Shown: positions 11,290 to 23,032 of the stretch, one piece after another
How positions within the stretch are numbered: position 1 is the stretch's first letter
How the letters are laid out: every line of letters starts with the position of its first letter
Source: Phytophthora quininea
Lineage: Eukaryota > Oomycota > Peronosporomycetes > Peronosporales > Peronosporaceae
Direction of reading: 5' to 3'
Assembly: GCA_011947345.1 (NCBI GenBank)
Contig: JAAVTG010000082.1
Span: 42,630 to 106,629, forward strand
Length of the DNA stretch: 64,000 bases
The notes under the pieces: model-generated
Databases searched by the model: none
The model's input: the letters and a program-made list of their open reading frames with translations, nothing else
What the model was told of the DNA's origin: nothing
Program-made: the position numbers and the translations under genes

Positions 11290-12296
11290 GAAGGAAAACA
11301 CCAGCAGATCGAAGTTGAGTATTTATTGGAAGCGCTCGAGTCTAGCGGCTCGACAGCACGCCGACGTCGCTCGCTTTCCAACTCATGTGCGTCGTAGACA
11401 TACGAGAGCTCCAACTGCTTCGACGTCTACCTGCACCCATCGAACGACACCCAGACCCATAGCTGCCCCAATATGTCGTTCACAGTCACCTTCTACCCCG
11501 GCGGTTCCAGCTCACCTCGTCGTCAAGACCAACAGGTAGCCGACTACTCAGCAGGCCAGCACGACTTCCACCACCTCGACCCAGACCTCCAACCGGTTCG
11601 GCCTGCAGTACTTACGGCAAGGTGACTGCGATGTCGGTGTGCATTACCGAAGACGTGTCGCTAGCTGAGCCTGTGGATCCATCAAGCGAGGAGGGGCACG
11701 CCGGCGAGCCTCAGCTTTGATTATACCGGTGCCGTCTCCGAGAGCTACTTGACGGCAAGAACTGCGACCGAGTCGACGGTGTTGGGTTGAAACCGTGCGA
11801 TGGGGCGGTTTGCGTGTTTCGCCGGCTGCGAGGTCAATATCGTGACCGAGACCAACTGCGCCAGAGAGGTAGCTATGATGACAGTTAGCTCGCTTGTTGA
11901 CCAAAGTGAAGATGCCGATGGATTCGACCACGGCCGTTTGGATGGTGAACGATCGCAATGTGCGCACCAGCCAGTATGTCTACAACTGCTGTGGTGAAGT
12001 CTCTCTCGGACCTCAGCGCGTGCTGGAGGGTGAGGTGATCAGGCAAACACAGTCCAGGGCAAGGTGTCGGCGTGCTAGTCCTTCTGCGTCGGCAGTGGTT
12101 GTCCCGGTGGCGACAACTACACCACTCGTGCGGCGGACTCGGCAGTAACGTGCGATGATCATCGACAATTCAAGCACTGGCCACCATCAAGATCATTGAT
12201 CTGGGTGTCATCGATTTTGATGACGATGTGGACGCTGTGTCGGCTGCTTACGTGAAGTCGGGGAAAGAGGGCTCGGTGGAGAACCTACTAAGCTAG
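11290..12296 (+). pseudogene. decayed coding-like region, unknown family
   Basis: Several plus-strand frames have coding-like composition: VTFYPGGSSS near 11,485, YGKVTAMSVCITEDVSLAEP near 11,613, and a final segment IKIIDLGVIDFDDDVDAVSA ending in a stop at about 12,296. The pieces are in different frames and I do not recognise the family. Early Ser/Thr/Pro-rich sequence might indicate a secreted protein, but I see no clear signal peptide. Treat it as a relic of unknown origin. Confidence 0.3.
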
Positions 12297-12356
12297 CCAC
12301 CTGTAGCAGTGAGCGATCTCGGTTATCGAGTCGTTCAAGGATGGGGTTTATTGGGT

Positions 12357-12674
12357 TTAGTTTCCGAATCTGTACAATGTACGCTGCTGACGTTTAAGTC
12401 CATGGATTACGTTCATTGCTGTCATGGTCTTTCTGCCACGATGCTCCATGTAAGTCACAGAATCCCGAATTAGATCCGCCAGGAAAATACTCAATACAGC
12501 GCACGTCTCATTGTAGATAAGCTCCGAGATTTGTATAACACTAGTCCGACGAGCTAGACGCCTGATAGCAGGGCGGTAAATTCCGCGAATGCTATCGCGG
12601 ATAATTTTTCTATGGCCTTTAGCTCCACCTGCACCAACTTGTTTGCCTTTGCCGCGACCTGATATTCTGGTCAT
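12357..12674 (-). CDS. histone H4, highly divergent variant
   Basis: An uninterrupted ATG-to-TAA frame of 105 codons encodes a protein aligning end to end with histone H4 (102-103 residues): basic SGRGKG tail, AIRRLARR in the first helix, LIY..ET..VL, IRD.VTY.EH..RKT.TAM and the LKRQ.RTLY.FG end. By eye, about 60% of the 82 fold positions match a canonical H4, which is very low for this histone. H4 positions usually numbered K44 and R45 are Ile and Gln here, K31 is Arg, K59 is Ser, K77 is Gly and Y88 is His. K16, R35/R36, R39/R40, K79, K91 and R92 are kept. Three extra residues precede the usual SGRG start and one tail residue is missing. The frame has no intron, as is usual for H4. It may be a real variant or an ageing retrocopy, but the lack of stops and the many conservative changes favour past or present selection. 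Confidence 0.75.
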   Translation of the reverse strand: MTRISGRGKGKQVGAGGAKGHRKIIRDSIRGIYRPAIRRLARRTSVIQISELIYNETCAVLSIFLADLIRDSVTYMEHRGRKTMTAMNVIHGLKRQQRTLYRFGN

Positions 12675-13255
12675 CCGAGTGAGTGTACTACAGTGTATCC
12701 TGTCCTATCTGATAGTTGCCGTTGCTATCACATATAGCAATAATATCAAATAGAGGAGGATGGCACTTTTGCCTGAAGCCAGAAATCTCACTCAGCTGGA
12801 GCAACAACATCGCAATAAAACGCCAGAAAAGGCTTATTTTCATCACTAGGGTGCTTATTAGCGTCGTAGCCGCAGTGAAAGCGAGTTTTGCGGTCAAATC
12901 TTTGTCCAGCCCAACTTCCACATGGAAATCGCTGTCTCGGACGGCAATTCCCCATTCTTTGCTCTAGGACCCCGTACAAATTTCGATATAAACTTTCAAT
13001 TTTGTGCCGCAGCGGCATCAAGTATGGGATCAGACAGTGATATCAACTTTTTGTATACTTTGACTAGGGAACCGAGTCGGTGGATCGTGTTGGCATCAAA
13101 TATACCAGGAGATCAAGGATGAGAGGGAGCAATTAGGACATGATTGACCGTAGTAACTACCATTGACCCACGATAGAACAGATGTACTTACCTGCTTTGT
13201 CAGAGATCTGCGATCATCAACGCGTTTATCGAAGTGACTCGCCTCGAAATTTTTA
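12675..13255. other. intergenic region upstream of the H4-like gene
   Basis: Overlapping short frames on both strands (up to 83 codons) without recognisable motifs. The H4 promoter should lie in the part next to 12,675. I see no clear TATA box there. Confidence 0.35.
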
Positions 13256-13650
13256 TCAATTGCCATAACGAATTCGACATGACCACAACTTCAACGTATC
13301 GTCGAGTTTTTTATTATTGGGACTCGCATCTACTACATATTTCCGCAACTTTTCGATGGCGGCGGTAAGCGACGACATGCATTCTCGCGACAACTTGTTC
13401 TGTCGTCCGGCGATAACTTGATACGAAGAGAGTAATTGCTGGAGACGACCACAACCCGAATCAGCAAGGGAGGGAGCATCTTGAGTGGCGTTTGAAGCTG
13501 CTGGGAGGGCACCTCAAGTGGGTGTGACGCTGTTAAGATGGCATCACGCGCTGCAACGCCCAGTTGCGAAACTTCGCTTGATGCTGACTTCGTTGCGCGT
13601 CTTCCAGTGCGGACTCTTCGTGGCATTGTAGGCAGATTCCTCCCGCCCAC
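13256..13650 (-). pseudogene. unidentified protein, two-frame relic
   Basis: The upstream minus frame (13,650 to about 13,500) is rich in Arg, Ser and Ala. A different frame then reads on with coding character: GCGRLQQLLSSYQVIAGRQN, then ECMSSLTAAIEKLRKYV, and ends at a TGA at 13,256-13,258. The Leu/Ala/Lys pattern of the second half suggests an amphipathic helix. A one-base frame change separates the halves near 13,500. Family unknown. The opposite frame choice (105 codons open to 13,333) is possible but looks less protein-like. Confidence 0.3.
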
Positions 13651-15880
13651 CCGTCCTGCTTTGGCAGATAGTCAGTAACTAGCTATGACACTTCGTCGTC
13701 GCTATAGTTCGTAGACCCTTGGCGCTTTGTCATCTGCAATGAACGGTAAAGGATGAGTTAGCGGCTAATAAGGACAGGAAGATAGCACTCTTGGGTGTGT
13801 TACCTCTAAATGTCTTGCCTTGGTCCTCGCTAGCTGCTGGTGAATTCAAAAATGGCACTGTTTGCTAAGCGTCGCAGAGTAGCTACATTTTAGAAGCGAA
13901 TCAAAACACACAAATTCATTAATAGCTACATAAACGGCCAGCGATGGCATAATGCTTGTCACGGCTAATCTTGCTGTTCGTCCCAAGTAAGGTGATTCAG
14001 GCGGAGGGTACGTTGGCGCTGCGAGTCGCGAAAAAGCTGCAGACTGCTGTAGTCATTAGTTGTGACAACGCAGCCCGGAGGCGGCAGAAGCTATGAATCA
14101 GGAGGTTCCAAATAGTGGCCGCTAGCAAAAGCGTGTCTGTAAAGGGTTTCACGAAAGTCATAACCGTGCGTTGACTTTGGAGGTTACGCGAAACTCTTAA
14201 CTGTGCGTAGAGTTTCGACTCTGTAGCCACTTGGCTCTCCACCACTCATTTGCATGTCTCTTAGATTAGCTATGCCACATAGTTTAGTCTATACATTTAC
14301 AGCAAAGGTCAGATAAACAATTCAATTCAGTTCTATTTTTGCAATTAATTAGTGTTGTCCTTGTTTTAAGGGGCACGGACTCTGCGAGTCTTAGTTCCGG
14401 GACTGTACTTGGTTCAAGTATAGAACCGAAGGCTGGAAGCCTAAAGACACAGGCTCGGGGAGTCCTACGTCTTCCTCTGTACACGTGCACCGCTACGCAG
14501 CCCCGCTGCAGTGTCCACCTATTATGCACCAAAGTATCAGTTGGCCGTCACATATTACCTTTCAAACACCTATGATCACACCTATGATCTTACGCTCAGC
14601 ATGTCCTCGAGCTATTCTGGTGCATCTGCGTTCATCAAATGAAGACGTATCAGCAGCTTCCAGTTGTTGTATCCGTAACAGACATATTACGGGGAGGAAT
14701 TCAAGTATATTGATTTTTGTATGCATGCGATATACCTCTTGACACATTTCAGGGAGCGCGACTTAGCTATGGAGTACCTATCCCCCAACTAAGTACGCTT
14801 ACAAGACTGCTGACATCACGAAGAAGCTGAGTCCACCGACACCGTAGCGCGCTTGGTTGCCTTCTCAACAGCAGCTTGGGCTGAGTCAGGAGTTTGCACG
14901 CGCTTGTAGAGAAAATTGATGCCACGCGTTTCACTTCGCCACAACACGGCAATTGTATTAGGCAGAGCCAACCATCTATAGCTTCGACGCAGTTCACCAA
15001 CACCGGCTCCTTGCCTCGCCCAGATTTGCTTCGATGAGAGAATGCTGTTGCCGACTTTCGCTGTTCCATCTCCGGGGTAGGGAATCGTAGCTGAAGCTCT
15101 TCAAGTGATTCAATCGCATCCAGGACAGCATGAATACATGCATAAAACCCCGAAGATCCCCTCCAGATAACATGCGGACCGGGTGGTAGGAGTAACCAGC
15201 TAACCAAGACACGCAGAGCTGCATTTTGTTGACCGACGTCAGAGGAGCTATCCCCGTTCGCCGGTGAGATTGCGCTTCATCAACGCGCAACTTTGGCTAC
15301 AGAAGATAGACCAGCCTCTCGAAAAATCGGAAAGACATTCGATAGTACTACCAAAACTGTACTTCATTCAGCAGCAGTTGGTAGTGGTGCTTCCAGTTGA
15401 TCCTGGTCCTCTCCAAGCAAGACTTCCTCTCGTCGCTACACGCAAAGAACAGTGCCATGAGCTGCAGAGCGAACACGATAGCAGCCGCTTCGTTCTGCAT
15501 ATTGTCGCGAAAAGCTTGGAACGAGCGTGTTTACCGGATACTACCGTTGGGCTGCGTATTTTTCAGTTGTCGCGCATACCACAACGTGTTGCTATGGCAC
15601 TGACGTGGTGCCACCGCAGCAACAAACTACCCTAATTTACTTCTCGATGTCGCCAATCACACAGAGCCATGGCACGAAAGGCACAAAAAACTCGGTTAGG
15701 CATGAACCTAAGAAACAATGGGCTGCTGTCCCGGGACGAGTCTCTGAACGCGACGCCTCCCTCCTTGACAGACTTGCAGACGCCGGTTACCCTTTCTCGT
15801 CATAAAACGAAACAAAAACTAGGGGGACAAAGTACAATATCATACAACAATAGTATTGGTATGCAATACTGTTGGTATGG
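13651..15880. other. no gene identified; one unassigned 146-codon minus frame
   Basis: The longest frame is minus 15,207-14,767. It contains FPTPEMEQRKSATAFSH and a Leu- and Ser-rich tail, but no family I recognise. The remaining frames are short. No RT or RNase H motif of the neighbouring copia element could be found here, though it is where its pol 3' part would be expected. Confidence 0.35.
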
Positions 15881-15884
15881 AAAA

Positions 15885-16158
15885 TCACGCACCCTTGCAG
15901 AAAACTCTGTTCGTCACGTAGACAACCGTCTCAAGTGCTTGCGTCCAAAATGACGATGGTAGGCCAGACTGATGCTTCATCGTCTTTACCATCGTAATCA
16001 AGGTTTGATGTGTACGTTCTATATGATCCAGCTGCAATGCATTCGGCCCCGCCTTTGTTGAGTACAATTCTTTTCTTCTTGTGCCACTCCACGGTTCCGT
16101 TGCAGAATTCCTGTCCCTTGTTCGTCACCACCTCCATCACTAGCGTCATAAACTTCAC
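15885..16158 (-). pseudogene. copia integrase, C-terminal part of catalytic core
   Basis: Two overlapping frames are complementary. One reads NKGQEFCNGTVEWHKKKRIV, matching the 'DNGxEFxN' segment around the second catalytic Asp (Asp replaced by Asn or Lys here). The other reads ERTHQTLITMVKTM, GLPSSFWTQAL and VVYVTNR, matching the copia integrase 'ERxNRTLxExxRxML ... LPxxFWxEAxxxAxYxxNR' signature. The change of frame lies between them. Inactive remnant. Confidence 0.75.
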
Positions 16159-16159
16159 G

Positions 16160-17574
16160 AGTTACTACTCGGTCGACTCATCATCCATGATGACGTTTTG
16201 CCCAGGCAGTTGTGGTGATGCTGATCTAGATGTTTTTATGGATAGCAATCCCCGCGTTGTGATTGGTTGGATTTTTACTTCGTGGATGAGGGGTTGAGGA
16301 GGCGTGCGACTGGTTGGGACAAGGCTGTGGTGGGAGTCCTACCAAGGATGGTCCCTGGGTTTCGGAAGTCTGCGTGAGGAGTATGTGAACCCCGAAACGC
16401 ACTGGAGGCTTGGTCCAAAGCCGCACCTCGTCCGTCAGCAAGTGCTCAAGAGTGGGCGGAAATCACATTGAGGGGACGTATCCCCTCTGTGACCTGTGTC
16501 GCAGATCGGCGTTCCAGGATGACCAATCCCTGAACCGTGACTCTGAATGTATGGAATCGCGAAAGTCCCTATACAAGCATGAAGTCAAGAATCAATCCCC
16601 GGCGTGGAGCACCTGGAGTTGAAGTTGCGGGAGGTCAATTGATTCGGGAACCTTGACCCCCATTGAGCAATGGAGATGCCCCAGGGTTGCGCACCCAATA
16701 ATGAATCCATAGTCAGACTAAGTCATTTGTACCATCTATACTCAAGCCAATAGTTTGTATGAGATTTTCACAGAGTTCGATTTCCCCCAACTGCTCAAGT
16801 GCTTCGACGAGGCGGACCCCGCATTGGGCGTTAAGGGCACCTTGGCTTAAGGACTAGCGTCGCGTATAATTTTCCCCGTGTTCAAGTCCAGTTGAGAAGG
16901 GGAGTTCTAGGACATGTTGCTCCTGGATTGACCCCGACCCATTCCATATCCTATTTGGGTCGTCGGTACATCCGGGCGTCACCCATTTCATATTGACCTG
17001 ACCGTCTTGTGTGGCTGGATTGCAGTGACCACCGGGGTGTTGACGCTAACTCCGTTGTGAATCGACTGACCTAGGCTTTGTAACCGAGTGCTGTATCTGT
17101 TGCTCCGCGAGGAGCTGGTGCGCGAACGTCGGGGTGTTTGAGACCTTCCAGGTGTCTCGAAGCACACCCATTGATCCTGGACGAGGACCCACCACCCGAG
17201 GGTCCAACAGAATAAGTGGTGGCTGCATATCGGTATCGGACTCTATAATGTTAATTGTTATCCTGTACTGGTTTTGCTGTGTGGTCCTAGAGTGCGACCA
17301 CAAGCTACCTTGTAGCACTTCTGACCCTCTCTCTGTAGCAAGTGCGTTTGGGGAACTCCTGAACCGCAGTACTAACCTACCCGTTAGTTGTATCCTGAGC
17401 AGGTGTCCTCCATGGTCGTCGCGTCCATCGATCCGAACCCTTAGGGATTGCAAATAAGGTATACACGAACGGCTCCAGACAGCACAAGGACCTTCGGGAA
17501 CCGCTACCCCCGCAGACCAGTTCACTTGGGTCGCGCCATTGTACACGCCCTGGGCACAAATTTTCCACCGAGCA
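16160..17574. other. about 1.4 kb interrupting the copia integrase
   Basis: The minus-strand integrase reads IDRYSQFVTTYLLKPK, then RMKEYIVW near 17,575, and resumes near 16,155. The DNA between has a 179-codon minus frame (17,585-17,046) and a 107-codon plus frame, neither recognised. I could not find matching terminal repeats or a target duplication, so the kind of insertion is unknown. Confidence 0.35.
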
Positions 17575-17730
17575 TCGCCACACAATGTACTCTTTCATCC
17601 GAGCGTTGTTACGTCTTCCGCCTTCGGCTTCAGCAAGTACGTTGTCACAAATTGCGAGTACCTATCGATCACCACGAGGACGGCACTGCAAGCGGTTCAT
17701 TGTGCTTTCCCGGAATTAGCGAGTCCGCGT
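17575..17730 (-). pseudogene. copia integrase core, N-terminal part
   Basis: The minus strand reads AVLVVIDRYSQFVTTYLLK followed by RMKEYIVW in the next frame. This is the first catalytic-Asp segment of a Ty1/copia integrase. A frame change and a stop separate the two pieces. Confidence 0.55.
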
Positions 17731-18351
17731 ACACGATGTCATTTAAGCTCTTGATGTCACGGTCCAGTTTATTGGAGTACTACTTGCGTCTCTGCTTTCC
17801 AAGGTAGCGGTCTAAACAGTCAGTCTTACCACGAGGTTTTAGCTATATGACTCTTGTTATATTGCGATTCACCATGAGGCGAATATACTCCTGACACATG
17901 TGTCCTAGAAGTTCATTCTGGACGTCAATATCTTCTACACCGTCGGTGAGTGCAACGTTCGCGACAATTTGCTGCTTGCTGGAGACTTGTTCTTCGCCAC
18001 TACTCTGCCGCCAATACTATGCGCACTGAACGTCCAATGACTATTTCCTAGTGTCGTTCTGATCATTTCGACGTTGTCTTTCGAGATGCCCAATATTCTT
18101 GTGTCTTGTTTCCAGGACATCTTAAAACCTTGGTCAATCGCCAGCCCAGGAGAAAATAAGTTGTATCCCGTTTTAGGAACGCACACTCCTTTAAGAAAAC
18201 GATAATCGTCTCGAAGCCTTCAACTTTCGTACTTCCGCCGTCTGTGAATACGGAGATATTGGTTCCAGTCACTGTCTTTCGTGCCTTGATGGACAGTGAA
18301 GAACTCTTTGCACGTCACAATGTGGGCGTTTGTGCCAGGGTCTAAGAACCG

Positions 18352-19276
18352 TTAACTCAGTTCATACGTCTTTGACACCAATTTTGCAGCTTCTCCTACC
18401 ACAACGTGTCGCTTGCGACCATGCGTTCCGGCTGTCACCTTCGATTCTTCCTGCCCAATAGACTTCACTCCTGCGTACTTAGCGAGAGCGTTCTTCTGTG
18501 CTCTCAGGTTCTCTTCCCCAAGCATATTTGGACAATTTATCTTGTAGTGCCCTTTGCCGCCACAGTTGTAGCACTCAATGTCGATGCCGCTGATCTTTCT
18601 TGTGTCGTCACTTAATGTATTTTTCTTGTTGTCCTTTTGAAGACCAGCTCTACCAGCCTTCTGCTTGTGCTGCCCTTGGCTGTTGCCGAACGCCGTGTGG
18701 TCCAATCTCTGCTTCACGACTCAGCTGTGAGGATTATCTCACGGACTTTGTCCAGTGTGTGCTTGGTCATGTTGGAGCTGACAATACCTTCTTTCTCGGC
18801 TCTTTGTAGTCTTTTTGTGAAGTTGGACTTCGCAACAGTATATCGACCACTGGAGATCGTTCACAGCCGCGTTGTTGTCCACAAGTTGTTCCTTGATGTC
18901 GGACACTTTGTACATATGGGTGTGGAGTACGCCTTGTAGACGAAATACCTTGTGCACTGTCATCGCTGCATTTTTCATTCCTTTGTAGATGGAGCATAAC
19001 ACATCCACTGACAATTGTGCATTTGAGCAGACCATCGTCAGCTACATGCTTTACCAGTCGTTGACGTGCCTGCAGGCAGATCTCGAGAATGGCTGCTCGA
19101 CGGTGGTCACGAAGCTGCGGAGGAGAAAAATAAACGCTGCTGATCCAGGTCTCATTATATCGCAACGACGAACGATTAAGCACTTGGCGAGGGCCAACAG
19201 CACATTTGATACCAGCGTTCTTGACTGCCAGTGACATTGGTTCATTCAGTTTTATTCGACTCTCTCCACAATACAA
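18352..19276 (-). pseudogene. copia gag with CCHC zinc knuckle
   Basis: The frame 18,717-18,352 contains IECYNCGGKGHYKINCPN, a textbook C-x2-C-x4-H-x4-C nucleic-acid-binding knuckle, in a Lys/Asn-rich context as usual for gag. Upstream, two overlapping frames (19,035-18,739 and 19,276-18,767) supply the N-terminal part, for example VHKVFRLQGVLHTHMYKVSD, with frame changes between them. Gag would package the element's RNA. The first Met at about 19,276 and the start of the element near 19,320 are estimates. Confidence 0.7.
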
Positions 19277-19320
19277 CCTCCTCCTCTTCCAATTCAGTTC
19301 GTCTTGACGCTTCGCTCCAA

Positions 19321-21389
19321 TGTTGATCTATTTCGTGTACGCAGTGCTCTAGCATACGGTCTGCAGGTTGGAGAGCTCAGCGGCGGAAAAGCGCACGGGC
19401 TCACTTCAGTTGGGTTTCTATGGGTCGAGTACACGCAAGCAGCTGCGGTTCTTGGTCGTGATTGATCGAGCCCGCTTGAACATTCAGGACAACAGCTGCG
19501 AGTACGACGAACTTCCCTTGAGAATAGTTGCGCTGGTAAATGACGCTAGGCTGGGAAGTGAAGCTACCGTATTTGCTTCAGCTTGGAAATGCATAAGCTA
19601 TATGGACCCGGAAACGAATTCGCCACTCTCAGCGGATTCTTTTATTTCGTCATTTTGATGATAACTGAAAGCGATGCGCGGAATCTTGCCAGGAATAGGA
19701 CAACTTCCATTGTATATTAATTGCTGTCGAGACGCTCACCATAATCAATGCTGGGGCAATGTCAATTTCTAAAGAAAACAATTGCAATGCATCGATCTGA
19801 TTGTGTATCTTGTCGTTGAAGTGTCTGTGCAGTCTTGTTCGTCTAGTTGGCAGAGACTTCAATAACCACGTCTGCGGTCTCGAGGTATGAGGAGGTGGGA
19901 GAGCACGAGCGAGGTTTGTTTTTGCTAGTCGATGATGCACTCCAGCTCATACTTTTGAACCCTAACTGCTGCCGCACTAGCTCCACCACACTCTCCGCTA
20001 ATCTCGCTACTATCCTAAGCATCCTCTTCTCAAATCACTACGAGCAAATCCGTTCCGCCAACGATGTCGCTCAGCTCACCGTTTGCGCCTCAAGGACAAA
20101 ATATTTTTAGGTTTCCATACCAAGCATTTCTTCACACCATTACTGCAGCGAGGTGGTTTTCCATACCATCCACAATTTTGTTAGTATAAAAAGCAAAGTT
20201 CGCCTAGAGTTTTCGGTAACGAATACAATTATTCCCCTGCTTCACCCGATAAAATTTCCTTAACACGATATTGACAAAACGAAAGACCAATAAGTGTCGC
20301 CAAACACAACGCACTTTACGTATGTTCGTTACCTTAACACGAATTACGAACATTGTGCTTCTCCCGGCTGATCAGTAGCAGCAACCACATTCGTTTAAAG
20401 GACACAGATCGTACCCCAGCCCCCACAGCTTTTGCAGAAGTTATCTTGCAGCATTCACTGCTAAGGGTCAAGGTAAAAAGTCGCAAAGCGACAGTGAATG
20501 TGATTCGTGGGATAACGGACGAAGATCGCGCCGGTGAAAAGCTGAAGAGAACGGTAAGAAGGACCGCGCGACGGCCGACGAATATTTGGACGGTCACGAG
20601 CACGAGTTGCTCGTAGAGAGAAAATTCACGCAGGTGGGTTGAAAACGAAAGTGAGAGAACCAGTAGCAGTCGACGGTTCACTTCGACGTTTGCCGAACGA
20701 GCTGTAAGCAGCAGCAAGAGGAGCAACAGACAACGAACGGCGTCAACAGCACGTACGACACGACCCGCAGACAGTTGACGGCCCCGACAACGCAACCAGT
20801 TGATGGCCCACAAAGCAGGACAGTACGAGTGGCAGGATTGGTGAGTTCGGCCTTGCAACAGAACCACAGATTGCAGTAGGGCGAGCGACTCCGGTTGTTC
20901 AGCCCACGGATTAAGACCGGTAGTCTTCGGATTGTCGAGCTCACGGAAACTTAGGTCATGTGGTCGACTGCGTCCGGGCTACCTACTTAAAGCAAAACCA
21001 ACGGTCGCGGATTGTTGGGCTCACAGAGGGCAAGCACTCGGCGGAGTGCTTAGCTCACGATCGTTGGTGAAGTGACACGATGCGCTCGTTAAATTTTCGG
21101 AATGTGGAATATATTATGGAAGTCGCGATTCTACTGGTCGATATTGGAGAAGCCAGTGCGGCGTGGATTGGTGGAGGATGAGACTGTTGTTGGGTTGCGA
21201 GTAGTTGGCCGTCGGGTGGTCTGGGCTGGGAAGTGCTGAATGCACTCTGTCCCAGGCCTGGCGACCCTTGGGCAAGTTACCACATATGTGATCAAATGTC
21301 TACCGTGAACGTATCCGGTAGCGTCTTGCCGTGAGCCCGACAATGTCCCCAACGGAGCTACAGCCCAATACACCCAGAGTCTAATCCTG
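19321..21389. other. no recognisable gene
   Basis: Frames up to 177 codons (minus 20,867-20,334) are present, but their composition (Ser/Leu/Arg-rich, no conserved motif) suggests chance. The region probably holds decayed retrotransposon DNA next to the copia element. Confidence 0.35.
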
Positions 21390-22600
21390 AGATCTTACGC
21401 GATCCCGAGTTTCAGTCGATTATTCCTGAGATTCGGCCCGATAATCCCGAGATTCCCGATTTCCAGAAATGGTGTTCCATATGGTGTTAAGTCCCGATGA
21501 CGAAGCTACTCTGAAGTCCAGGATGCCCGATCCCGGATCCCAGCTCTCTGAGATTCCGAGTTTCCGAGTTTCCGAGTTGACAGTGCCAAAGGTCGCCCCC
21601 AAGTGAGTGGCTGGCGACGCGCCGTGCCAGAAGCCATACAAAGACCAAGTACAAGAAATCCACCATGCAGAGAATTAGGTACAAGATACTGCTAGAAGTG
21701 CGATGTTGTAACATTAATCAGAGTTCTATTTGCCTGGAAAAGCACAAGTCGCCGCGGTCTTCGTGTCTTCGGTCGCCTTCACTGCTCCTCCGTACAAGAA
21801 GCCACATCGACGCGCCCGACATTGGAGCGTGCGTGGGTCAAGGTCGTCTATAGCTGCGGACCAAGCATCACTGACGGCAGCCTCCGCTCGCCGCCCGTGG
21901 AACTCCACCCGTGTCAAGTTTAGTTGGGTGGGGGTCCTGGGCGTGCAGCGTCGAGGAGCAGATCCTCCCACTCATTTCGTGTGTTAGTTGGGTGGGAGAT
22001 CTTACTCTCGCTCATTTCATATTCCTGAGTTTCCGGATTCCCGGTTCTGCGGTCGGAGTCCTGAAGCCTGAGTGAAGACTCTGTGTTTAGTGCGGTACAA
22101 GTGTGAACCTGCAAGTGGATTGTCCCTGTTAAAGGGTGGTGCGCGTAACGTCGGGCGCTCGGAGTTTGTCGGTTCTCTGAGTGTAGGCCCAACTGATATC
22201 GACTGAGGCCCTCTCCTCGGCCTTAAAGAACAAGGAGCTGCATATAAGTCAAGTGGAACTCTGAATTTTGTTATTACTACTGTGTTTCTATTGGAATTGC
22301 ACGTGGATCTCCGACTTACTGGATATTGGAGTCCGGATTCCCGAGTTGCCGAGTTGCTGAGTTTCCGAGTTCCTGGATCTTCGATCTGGGCGTCTCTCGG
22401 AGCTTGCTAGGCTTCTGGGTTTCTGGATTTACGTCGGTCCAAGTAGCTCAAGTACATAACCTTCCCCAACAATCGACGGCGGTGGACGGTGCCTCGAGGT
22501 TAATCGAACCTCTTGGGATTGCACTACGTACACGCCAACCCGGAACTCTTCCCGGAATCCTGAGTTTCTGGATTCCTGGGTGTCACGGTTCCGGGGTACT
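21390..22600 (+). repeat. degenerate clusters of a GATTCC / GAGTTTCCG motif
   Basis: Imperfect short-period repeats occur at about 21,400-21,460, 21,550-21,580 (GAGTTTCCGAGTTTCCGAGT), 22,022-22,050, 22,330-22,390 and 22,555-22,585. They share the core GATTCC(C)GAGTTTCCG with drift between copies. No frame uses the repeat consistently. It may be the subterminal part of an unrecognised element. Confidence 0.5.
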
Positions 22601-22922
22601 TCGATTTGCCTTCATATCCTGGGCCGCTATACACCCTGGGCGGAAAAGGTTCACCACCTCGCCTCAGAAGGACGCACGGTGGTGACGGACCCACAGTGGA
22701 GGCTACGGTGAAGGTCAGAAACAGGAGCGGTGCATGCAGGTGACGAAACCACAAGACATTGTTACAGTTACACCGAGGACTGTAGAGCTGGACAGGAAGT
22801 AGCCAGACCGATAGGAAGTAATACAAAAAGTCAATTGCTAACTCAGTAATGAGCAGCACTGGCACAGGAAGAACATATATCTTCTGTTGGCCAGCACGAT
22901 TCAGTTGTCGAAGGCCCATCGG

Positions 22923-23029
22923 GACAGACGCAGGGTCAACACGAAACTCAAGCCTCCACGAAGCAGAAGTGCTATAAAAAGCTTTGTTACAATAGGAAAG
23001 TAAAGTTTGGACACATTGACTCTTAACAA
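22923..23029 (+). repeat. direct repeat DR1, left side of the left inverted-repeat arm
   Basis: About 107 bp starting ACAGACGCAGGGTCAACACG and ending ...ACTCTTAACAAC. It matches 25,350-25,460 in the same orientation with scattered substitutions and small gaps. The inverted-repeat arm starts at the very next base. Confidence 0.75.
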
Positions 23030-23032
23030 CGA

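Larger units (their letters stand above)
15880..19320 (-). mobile_element. decayed Ty1/copia retrotransposon, gag to integrase
   Basis: In minus-strand order it holds a gag region (19,276-18,352) with a CCHC zinc knuckle, a decayed protease/spacer region (about 18,300-17,935), an integrase core start (about 17,720-17,575), and an integrase end (16,158-15,885). Gag, protease and integrase in this order define Ty1/copia. Reverse transcriptase and RNase H motifs and both LTRs were not found. Between the two integrase pieces lies about 1.4 kb of unrelated DNA, where only a few hundred bases of domain are expected. Confidence 0.65.

Noticed and set aside
20334..20867. 177-codon minus frame
   Set aside because: Leu/Ser/Arg-rich with no motif, and the opposite strand is equally open; probably chance.
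20933..21085. Possible retroviral-type zinc knuckle CRAHGNLGHVVDC
   Set aside because: Second Cys is His and the last spacing is one residue short; no gag context and a stop just upstream.
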